Origin: Actinomycetes bacterium
Lineage (GTDB): Bacteria; Actinomycetota; Acidimicrobiia; Acidimicrobiales; Microtrichaceae
Assembly: GCA_023389745.1 (NCBI GenBank)
Contig: JAEWED010000240.1
Coordinates: forward strand, 1-38,643
Direction of reading: 5' to 3'
Length of the DNA: 38,643 nucleotides
Below are positions 32,940-38,643 of this stretch, piece by piece. The translations under genes and the position numbers were made by a program. The notes beneath the pieces are model-generated. The model searched no databases. It was not told where the DNA came from and saw only the letters and a list, made by a program, of their open reading frames with translations. The stretch's first letter is position 1. Each line of letters opens with the position of its first letter.

Positions 32940-34037
32940 TCAGCCCGAACGGCCGAGGCGGCGACTCGGGCGGCTGCGCCCGTCGGTCGTCTGCGCCGCG
33001 GTGCGGTTCGCCGCTCGCCACGAGCGCCGGAAGCGCTGCCCGGCCTGGGTGGCGAGGGCGTCGGTCGTGCGCTCGTGGGACAGGTCGGCGACCTCGGCGT
33101 TGCCGCCCGAGCGCAGCAGGTTGAGCCCGTGCACCTCGGCCTCCTCGGCGTTGGGTCGGATCTCGAGCACCTCGACCCCCGCGGCGCGTGCCGCGGCGAG
33201 CTCCTTCTCGAGCCGGCAGTCGAAGAGCTGCTTGCCCACACGATGGTGCAGCGACGGTCGGTCGTCGTGGTCGTAGGTGAGCGGCGCGGCCACCACGATC
33301 AGCTCGGCGCCGGCCTCGACCGCGACGTCGAGGTTCGTCGACGAGCTGACCGCGCCGTCGACGAGCAGGCGGCGTCCGAGACGGACCGGCGGGTACACGA
33401 TCGGCACCGCCGCTGCGGCACGCATCGCGTCGGGCAGCGCGGGCCGCCGAGGCCCTGGCTCGCCGAGCACGACCCGGCGACCGGTCACGATGTCGAACGA
33501 GCAGAGCGCGAGCCGCTCCTCGGGCCACTCCTCGCCGGCCCAGAGCGCGAACTCGCTGCGCTGCTCGGTCACCGAACCAAGGCCCGCCCGGTAGAAGCGC
33601 TGCATGGTCCGGGGAGGGTTCATCGTCGGCCACCGCACGACCGAGCGCTGCAGCACCCAGGTCGATCCGACCACCCGGCGGGCGAGGCCCAGCGGCGTGC
33701 GCCACCCCTGCGAGAACACCACGTCCGGTCGGAAGAACGGCTGGTCGTCGACGAACGGGTTCTCGTCCGCGTGGGCGAGCTCCCACACCTCGTCGAGGTC
33801 GTGGCCGACCCGGAGGATCGATCCCACGATCGCTCCGGCCGAGGTGCCGACGACCAGGTCGGCCGCGGCCGGGTCCATGCCGGCGTCGGCGAGGGCCTTG
33901 AGCACGCCGGCGTGGTAGCCGATCCCCACGGTGCCACCGGCGCCGAGGACGATCGCGGTGCGAACAGGTCGAGATCGAGACGTCCCCTCGGTCGCCGTTC
34001 CGCCCACGGCGGCCCCGGCGTTCGCAGTCCTCCCCAT
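32940..34037 (-). CDS. Patatin-like phospholipase
   Basis: A 365-residue protein with the patatin fold. The oxyanion loop GAGGTVGIGYHAG at about residues 32-44, the nucleophile motif GTSAG with Ser66, and the DGA motif with Asp227 make a complete Ser-Asp dyad. It would hydrolyse phospholipids or other lipid esters; there is no signal peptide or membrane span. ATG at 34035-34037 is preceded by AGGGGGC on the minus strand with short spacing. A TATTCA hexamer (34075-34080, minus strand) could be its -10. The C-terminus is Arg/Ser-rich and not conserved. It ends 77 bases from the convergent hydrolase lipoprotein gene, with the tandem repeats in that gap. Confidence 0.9.
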   Translation of the reverse strand: MGRTANAGAAVGGTATEGTSRSRPVRTAIVLGAGGTVGIGYHAGVLKALADAGMDPAAADLVVGTSAGAIVGSILRVGHDLDEVWELAHADENPFVDDQPFFRPDVVFSQGWRTPLGLARRVVGSTWVLQRSVVRWPTMNPPRTMQRFYRAGLGSVTEQRSEFALWAGEEWPEERLALCSFDIVTGRRVVLGEPGPRRPALPDAMRAAAAVPIVYPPVRLGRRLLVDGAVSSSTNLDVAVEAGAELIVVAAPLTYDHDDRPSLHHRVGKQLFDCRLEKELAAARAAGVEVLEIRPNAEEAEVHGLNLLRSGGNAEVADLSHERTTDALATQAGQRFRRSWRAANRTAAQTTDGRSRPSRRLGRSG

Positions 34038-34169
34038 GAAGCCCCCTGGGTGACCCGAACCGTCTCGGATCAGCTGAATATGGGTCAGAAGTGTGCAACA
34101 CGGCACATTGCGGCGCCAATGGGCGGATCTGCTGCGCATCCGGGCCGATCGACCCAGAGGACTGCGTGC

Positions 34170-34175
34170 GAGACT
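34170..34175 (+). promoter_or_regulatory. -10 element of the DUF4126 gene
   Basis: TGC-GAGACT is followed by 6 bases and GTG 34182. GAGACT resembles the CAGACT hexamers of the sulfatase and GH3 genes, and the upstream TGC could act as an extended -10. Confidence 0.35.
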
Positions 34176-34181
34176 GTCGCC

Positions 34182-34817
34182 GTGGACGTCACGCTGTTCA
34201 CCAACCTGCTCGGCGCCATCGGCCTGGGGTCCGCCTCGGGACTCAACGCGTGGATCCCGCTGCTCGGCCTCGGGATCGCGCAGCGTGTCGGGGCGGTCAC
34301 CCTGACCGAACCGTTCGACCGCCTCGGTTCGAACGCCGCGCTGATCGTCCTGGGTCTCGTCTTCCTGATCGATCTGGTCGGGGACAAGATCGCGGTGGTC
34401 GACCACGTGCTGCACGCCGCCGGGACCGTCGTGGCACCCGCGTCCGGCGCGGTCGTGTTCGCCGCCCAGGAGAACCTCCTGTCGCAGTCGCACCCGTGGG
34501 TGGCGGCGCTGGCGGGGATGGTGCTCGGTGAGTCGGTGCAGCTCGCCCGCGGCGCGGTGCGCCCGGCGGTCACCGCCGGCACCGCCGGGGTCGGCAACCC
34601 CGTCGTCTCCGCGGTCGAGGACGCCGTCGCAGCGGTGATGACGGTGCTGGCGATCGTGGTGCCCGTCCTGGCATTCGTGCTGCTCGTGGCCCTCGTGGTC
34701 GTGCTCTGGCGTCGTGTCCGTCGGTGGCGTCGCCGCCGTGCCGAACGACGAGCCGCGGCCGGTGTCGCCACCCGCGTCGACGGAACGGGTCCCTCGCCGC
34801 CACGCGCCGTCCCGTGA
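34182..34817 (+). CDS. DUF4126 family membrane protein
   Basis: A 211-residue membrane protein with four to five hydrophobic spans. The N-terminal segment GLGSASGLNAWIPLLGLGIA and the middle LGLVFLIDLVGDKIAVVDHVLH are typical of DUF4126; the C-terminal span is followed by a strongly basic tail (RRVRRWRRRRAERRA) that should stay in the cytoplasm. The family has no assigned function. The start is GTG 34182, where conserved sequence begins and where GAGACT lies 6 bases upstream. It is divergent from the patatin gene and 47 bases from the copper-resistance gene on the same strand. Confidence 0.84.
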   Translation: MDVTLFTNLLGAIGLGSASGLNAWIPLLGLGIAQRVGAVTLTEPFDRLGSNAALIVLGLVFLIDLVGDKIAVVDHVLHAAGTVVAPASGAVVFAAQENLLSQSHPWVAALAGMVLGESVQLARGAVRPAVTAGTAGVGNPVVSAVEDAVAAVMTVLAIVVPVLAFVLLVALVVVLWRRVRRWRRRRAERRAAAGVATRVDGTGPSPPRAVP

Positions 34818-34864
34818 CCCGGATCACCCGGAACCGGAGCGAGGCCCGCGACGACTACTCCGTG

Positions 34865-36529
34865 ATGGTCCAGCTCTCTTCCTCTTCACGCGCCCGCAGG
34901 TCGGGGGTGCTCGTCGCCGTGTTCCTGGTGCTCGGCGTGGTGCTCGCCGGCCCCGTCGGCGCCCACGCGGCACTGGTGTCCATGACCCCGGAGGCCGACA
35001 GCACGGTCGAGACCGCGCCGAGCGAGATCGTGCTCGAGTTCAACGAGGGCATCTCGGCGACCAGCGACGCGGTGCGCGTGTTCGACCCCTCCGGCCGAGA
35101 GCTCGGCGGTGTCGAGGTGTCCGGCACCGACGACAGCATCACCGCGTCGTTGCCGGAGTTCGACACCGACGGCTCCTACACCGTCGACTGGAAGGCCGTC
35201 TCGGCCGACGGCCACCCCATCCGCGGTGCGTACCTCTTCCACCTGCGCACCGCGACCCTGACCGAGCCCTTCGACGTCGGTGACGCCGGCGCGCCGCTGG
35301 TGGCGAACGTGATGCGCGCCGTCGGCGCCGCGGTGGCCCTGATGGCACTCGTCGGCGTGCTGGTCGCCGCGCTGCGGCGCCGCACCGGCGACACGCCGAG
35401 GTCCGCCTGGTACCGCTGGCGCTGGGTGCTCGTGTTCGACGGGACGCTGCTGTTGTTCATCGGCGCCCTGACGGTGGTCGGCTCGTCGATGTCCGAGTCC
35501 TTCGAGGTCACCCTCGACACCGCGAGCGGCAAGGTGTCGCTGCTCGCGTGCGTGCTCGCGCTGGTCGGCGTGGTCGTGTCGCTGGTGCCGAAGGCCGCGC
35601 CCGTGGAGCTGCCGCTCGGCGTGCTGACCGTCGGCGCGGTCGCCATGCAGGGCCACGCCGTGTCGTTGCCACCCGTCGCCCTGTCGGCACCCCTGACCGT
35701 GGTGCACGTGCTCGCGGCGGTGGTCTGGGGTGTCGGGCTGGTGTGGGTCGATCGTCGTTGCGCCGGCGCGCACGCCGCCGAGGTGCGACGCGACGTCGAG
35801 CGGCTCTCACCGTTCGCGATGGGCGCGGTGGTGCTGCTGGCGATCACGGGCGTGGCCCTCGTGCTCGACCGGGTGCCGATCGACCAGCTCCTGTCGTCGA
35901 ACTACGGGCGACTCGGCGTGCTCAAGGCCGTGCTGCTGGTCGCGACCGTCGTCGTCGCCTTCCGCAACCGTGCCGGGGTCACTCCGGACCTTCCCGAGCA
36001 CGCCGTCGACGACGAGGTGGCGGCCGGGACCGTCGCGACCGACACCATCGCGACCAACACCGTCGCGACCAAGGATGCGGCGACGGTGGCGTCGTTGCGT
36101 CGTGGGGTCCGCATCGAGGTCGTGCTGCTCTCGGTGGCGTTGCTCGCCGGCGCCGCCCTGTCGCAGATCTCGCCGCCCGACCCGGACACGAGCGCCGGTG
36201 GCCTGTTCATCGAGCGCGCCGCGTTCGGCGACGGCCAGGTCGAGCTCACCGTCGAGCCCGGAGCGCGGGGCACCAACGAGGTGCACGTCATCGCGCTCGG
36301 CGCGGACGGCCGGCTCATGGCCGAGGTGAGCGAGCTCACGCTGTCGCTGACCCTGCCGGCCGAGGACGTGGGCCCGCTGCAGCCGGAGATGCAGGTGGTG
36401 ACCGCCGGCCACTCGGTGGCGTACGCCGACTTCCCGCTCGTCGGTGAGTGGACCGTCCGGGTCGACGCCCGGCTCGGCAAGTTCGAGGCGCTCAGCGCGA
36501 CCTTCGAGGTGCCGATCGGTCCGCGCTGA
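34865..36529 (+). CDS. CopC-CopD copper protein with C-terminal YtkA-like domain
   Basis: A 554-residue fusion. After a signal peptide, CopC starts at AHAALVSMTPEADSTV with a histidine (His34) at or near the mature N-terminus, the classic copper(II) ligand, and ends with SADGHPIRGAYLFHL. Next is an eight-helix CopD membrane region (residues about 140-430). A loop before its last helix carries a 15-bp repeat. The final 110 residues form an exported beta domain similar to YtkA/FixH domains. The fusion is a recurring actinobacterial copper-uptake protein. ATG 34865 is chosen, with a GTG just before it; no good ribosome site is seen. YcnI follows, supporting copper handling. Confidence 0.88.
   Translation: MVQLSSSSRARRSGVLVAVFLVLGVVLAGPVGAHAALVSMTPEADSTVETAPSEIVLEFNEGISATSDAVRVFDPSGRELGGVEVSGTDDSITASLPEFDTDGSYTVDWKAVSADGHPIRGAYLFHLRTATLTEPFDVGDAGAPLVANVMRAVGAAVALMALVGVLVAALRRRTGDTPRSAWYRWRWVLVFDGTLLLFIGALTVVGSSMSESFEVTLDTASGKVSLLACVLALVGVVVSLVPKAAPVELPLGVLTVGAVAMQGHAVSLPPVALSAPLTVVHVLAAVVWGVGLVWVDRRCAGAHAAEVRRDVERLSPFAMGAVVLLAITGVALVLDRVPIDQLLSSNYGRLGVLKAVLLVATVVVAFRNRAGVTPDLPEHAVDDEVAAGTVATDTIATNTVATKDAATVASLRRGVRIEVVLLSVALLAGAALSQISPPDPDTSAGGLFIERAAFGDGQVELTVEPGARGTNEVHVIALGADGRLMAEVSELTLSLTLPAEDVGPLQPEMQVVTAGHSVAYADFPLVGEWTVRVDARLGKFEALSATFEVPIGPR
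36029..36073 (+). repeat. 15-bp in-frame repeat, three copies, in the CopD loop
   Basis: Units at 36029-36043, 36044-36058 and 36059-36073 share the core TCGCGACC and encode TVATD, TIATN, TVATK. The array is in frame and lies in a hydrophilic loop between membrane helices. Confidence 0.88.
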
Positions 36530-36624
36530 TCGCAGCGGGCCAACCTCGATCGCAGCTGCACGGGAACCGAAGCGGGGAGCGCGACGACCAACCAGTCGAC
36601 ACATCCCCCACCTGGGAGCAGCTC

Positions 36625-37374
36625 ATGAACCGTTCCATCCCGTCCCGTCGCCGCGGCAGGATCGCCCGTCGATGCGCGGTCGCCGCGACCGTCGCGGCGG
36701 TCACCGCACCCTTCCTGGCGGCGGGCACCGCCGGGGCGCACGTCTCGCCGCAGGACCCCGAGGCGCCGTCCGGGTCGTACTTCACCACGGCGTTCAAGGT
36801 GAGTCACGGGTGCGACGGATCTCCGACGACGAAGGTGGCGATCAAGATGGGCGACGGCGTCACCTCGGTGAAGCCGCAGCCGGTTCCCGGGTGGAACCTG
36901 ACCACGACGACGCGCCAGCTCGACCCGCCGATCGACAACCACGGCACGAAGATCACCGAGACCGTCGACGAGGTGATCTGGGAGGGCGGGTCGCTGCCCG
37001 ACGACGAGCTCCAGATGTTCTGGATCTCGATGAAGCTGCCCGAGGGCGACGCCGGCACGGCCGTCGAGTTCCCCGTCGTGCAGACCTGCGAGACCGGTGA
37101 GACCGCGTGGATCGAACCGGTCGTCGAGGGCCAGGAGGAGCCGGAGCATCCCGCCCCCGCGGTCGTGCTGACCGCGGCGGACGGCGGCCACGGTGACGAC
37201 GCCGACACCACGACCACGACGGCCGCACCGGACACCGACGGCGAGAGCGCCGCGGGCGCCTCGGACGACGACGGGTCCGGCTCGAGCAACGGGCTGGCCA
37301 TCGGCGGACTGGTCCTGGGCGCGCTCGGTCTGCTCACCGGCGGTGCCGCACTGGCACGTTCGGGCAAGCGCTGA
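36625..37374 (+). CDS. ycnI: YcnI-type (DUF1775) copper-binding membrane protein
   Basis: A 249-residue exported protein. A twin-arginine-rich N-terminus and hydrophobic helix end at TAGAHVSPQ, placing His39 near the mature N-terminus, as in YcnI proteins that bind copper(II). The DUF1775 domain continues with SHGCDGSPTTKVAIK, GWNLTTTTRQLD and EFPVVQTC. An acidic/Thr-rich linker leads to a C-terminal anchor helix (GLAIGGLVLGALGLLTGG) and a basic end. GGGAGC lies 6 bases before ATG 36625. It follows the CopC-CopD gene by 95 bases and is closed by a strong hairpin, so the two may form one unit for copper trafficking outside the membrane. Confidence 0.9.
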   Translation: MNRSIPSRRRGRIARRCAVAATVAAVTAPFLAAGTAGAHVSPQDPEAPSGSYFTTAFKVSHGCDGSPTTKVAIKMGDGVTSVKPQPVPGWNLTTTTRQLDPPIDNHGTKITETVDEVIWEGGSLPDDELQMFWISMKLPEGDAGTAVEFPVVQTCETGETAWIEPVVEGQEEPEHPAPAVVLTAADGGHGDDADTTTTTAAPDTDGESAAGASDDDGSGSSNGLAIGGLVLGALGLLTGGAALARSGKR

Positions 37375-37394
37375 CACCAGCCGACCCGTCGCAG

Positions 37395-37424
37395 CGACCC
37401 GGTGGACGACCGTCCGCCGGGTCG
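37395..37424 (+). terminator. Hairpin terminator after ycnI
   Basis: A 14-bp stem (37395-37408 with 37411-37424) with one G-T wobble, starting CGACCCGG and ending CCGGGTCG, then TT. It lies between ycnI and the HdeD-like gene. Confidence 0.7.
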
Positions 37425-37474
37425 TTCCGCGTCCGCCGTAGGCTCACGCGCGTCCGCGACGAGGGAGAGCGACG

Positions 37475-38026
37475 ATGCAGGCCAACGAAGTGAACGTCGA
37501 GGTCCGGGGCATCGGGCCCAACACCTGGCTCCTGTGGCTGGTCATGGGGATCCTGAGCATCGGGATCGGCGTCTGGCTGCTCTTCAGCCCGAACGTCGCC
37601 ATCGCGACGCTCGCGATCCTGCTCGCGATCGCCCTGTTCATGAACGGCCTGAGCGAGCTCGTCACCGCAGGCGGACGACACCACCCGTGGTTCGGCTACC
37701 TGATCGGCGCGTTGTTCCTGGTCGCCGGGCTCATCGTCCTGCTGCGCCCGGGCAAGTCGTTGTGGTTCCTCGCCGTGTTCGTCGGCGCCTCGCTGCTCGT
37801 GACGGGAGCGATCCAGATCGCGATGGCCGTCGCGGATCGCGAGCACGAGCGGCACTGGGTGCTGCTCGTGGTGCTCGGCCTGCTCGGTGTCGTCGCCGGC
37901 GTGCTCGCCGTCGTCTGGCCCGACATCACGATCTTGGTGCTCGCGCTGCTCGTGGGCATCCGGTTGATCATCTGGGGTGTCGTGCAGCTGGCGATCGCCT
38001 CGCAGCTCAAGACCCTCGCGGGCTGA
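37475..38026 (+). CDS. HdeD/DUF308 family membrane protein
   Basis: A 183-residue membrane protein with six hydrophobic spans in three similar pairs (WLLWLVMGILSIGIGVWLLF, FGYLIGALFLVAGLIVLL, VLLVVLGLLGVVAGVLAVVWP), the usual DUF308 pattern shared with the acid-resistance protein HdeD. Function in actinomycetes is not known. GAGGGAGA lies about 7 bases before ATG 37475, and TAGGCT (37439-37444) is a possible -10, giving a short leader, unlike the leaderless genes. It converges on the DUF2252 gene. Confidence 0.88.
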   Translation: MQANEVNVEVRGIGPNTWLLWLVMGILSIGIGVWLLFSPNVAIATLAILLAIALFMNGLSELVTAGGRHHPWFGYLIGALFLVAGLIVLLRPGKSLWFLAVFVGASLLVTGAIQIAMAVADREHERHWVLLVVLGLLGVVAGVLAVVWPDITILVLALLVGIRLIIWGVVQLAIASQLKTLAG

Positions 38027-38074
38027 GCCGGTCCTCCGGCGGTCCGGCCGGTCGCGCTGCGACGCCGGGCCGGC

Positions 38075-38643
38075 TCACACGTTCGGGACCGCGCTGATCC
38101 GACCGTCCTCGATCGCCGCCAGGAACGTGGCGTGGTCGCGTTCGGTCTGGTCGGCGTAGGCCACCGCGAACGCCTCCATCGCCTCGTCGAAGCGCTCCGG
38201 CTTGCCAAGGTAACCGGCGATCGCGAGCGGATCCGCGGCACGGGCGTGAGCCCGGGCGAGGGTCCGGCCGCAGAGCTCGCCGTAGACGACGAGCCCGTCG
38301 GGCGGGAGCGAGTCGACGTCGACGCTGCCCTTCATGTCGCGCAGCTGGCGCACGTAGAAGTGGTTCCCGCCGGGGCCCTCGGTCCAGCCGAGGAACACGT
38401 CGCTCGCGGCCTGCATGAGGCGCTGCCCGACGACCACTCGTTCGCCCTGGTGGGCGTACTCGCTGTCACCCGAGTAGGGCGCCAGCACCGACCGCTCGGC
38501 CTCCTTCACCTGGAGGAACAGCACGTCGTCCTCGTCGCGGCCGTGCAGCAGCGCGATCAGGCAACGGGTGCCCACGCTGCCGACGCCGACGACCTTCACC
38601 GCGACCTCTCGCAGCCGGAAGCGCGACAGCAGCTGGCTGTGGT
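38075..38643 (-). CDS. DUF2252 family protein, C-terminal part
   Basis: The frame is open to the right edge, so the N-terminus is missing and the first GTG inside (38597-38599) is not the start. The visible 189 residues begin HSQLLSRFRLREVA and continue KVVGVGSVGTRCLIALLHG, FLQVKEAERSV, GQRLMQAASDVFLGW and FYVRQLRDMKG, all typical of DUF2252 proteins, which share a kinase-like fold. The C-terminal LARAHARAADPLAIAGYLG segment carries further conserved residues. Its role is unknown. It ends 48 bases from the convergent HdeD-like gene. Confidence 0.88.
   Translation of the reverse strand, partial: HSQLLSRFRLREVAVKVVGVGSVGTRCLIALLHGRDEDDVLFLQVKEAERSVLAPYSGDSEYAHQGERVVVGQRLMQAASDVFLGWTEGPGGNHFYVRQLRDMKGSVDVDSLPPDGLVVYGELCGRTLARAHARAADPLAIAGYLGKPERFDEAMEAFAVAYADQTERDHATFLAAIEDGRISAVPNV

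Noticed and set aside
34095..34120. Imperfect inverted repeat TGTGC...GCACA between the patatin and DUF4126 genes
   Set aside because: Only 5-bp arms around a 6-base spacer, not placed clearly on either promoter; could be chance.
36528..36556. 9-bp direct repeat GATCGCAGC after the CopC-CopD stop
   Set aside because: Too short to separate from chance in this composition; not counted among the stop-proximal duplications.

Overview
The window is very G+C-rich and densely packed, with strong third-position G/C bias, many ATGA/TGATG stop-start overlaps and many genes that start 6-8 bases after a TANNNT-like -10 hexamer with no Shine-Dalgarno sequence. Together with a DUF3499 protein, a paired short/long acyl-CoA dehydrogenase set, KstR-like operators and a CopC-CopD/YcnI cluster, this points to an actinomycete chromosome. 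A lineage such as Acidimicrobiia is a guess from gene style, not shown. I see no rRNA, tRNA, CRISPR array, phage or insertion sequence.

Layout. 1-1439: 3' part of a secreted-type protein with one c-type heme motif (CMSCH). 1440-3692 (minus): two acyl-CoA dehydrogenase-family subunits, probably one heteromeric enzyme, with a perfect inverted repeat in their promoter. 3750-4499 (minus): proline-rich single-span membrane protein. 4672-6030: PIN-PhoH protein. 6047-8938 (minus): SLC41/MgtE-type magnesium transporter and a Cys-type sulfatase/phosphonate monoester hydrolase. 9019-9888: metal-ligand-poor amidohydrolase-like protein behind a palindromic operator. 9901-13333 (minus): GH3 glycosidase and EamA-type exporter. 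13402-13764: ArsC-family protein.

13895-22643 is a continuous potassium-uptake operon: a stand-alone DUF4118 membrane protein, a 53-residue membrane protein, then kdpF-A-B-C-D-E, preceded by an 11-bp-phased direct repeat that looks like a response-regulator (KdpE) site. The Kdp pump imports K+ with ATP, and KdpD/KdpE would sense K+ limitation and switch on their own operon.

22627-23289 (minus): carboxymuconolactone-decarboxylase-like protein, then a remnant of a class I/II aminotransferase (23405-23653). 23775-24902: nitronate monooxygenase-family flavoprotein, whose operator, -10 hexamer and start codon are spaced exactly as at the amidohydrolase gene 15 kb away; this suggests one regulator for both. 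24995-26191 (minus): SpoIID/LytB-type lipoprotein. 26267-27879: endonuclease/exonuclease/phosphatase-fold protein overlapped by an SDR-like protein lacking its catalytic Tyr and Lys. 27907-28539: DUF3499 protein. 28572-29981: carotenoid oxygenase. 30065-31696: class I fumarase. 31807-32862: lipoprotein alpha/beta hydrolase. 32940-34037 (minus): patatin-like phospholipase. 34182-34817: DUF4126 membrane protein. 34865-37374: copper pair (CopC-CopD-YtkA-like fusion, and YcnI). 37475-38026: HdeD/DUF308 membrane protein. 38075-38643 (minus): C-terminal part of a DUF2252 protein.

The observations I rate highest are the two-locus operator/-10/start architecture, the leaderless promoter grammar that fixes many starts, the extended kdp operon with its upstream repeat, and tandem duplications that sit on or beside the stop codons of several unrelated genes. 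I do not see a clear new multi-gene defence or biosynthetic system.
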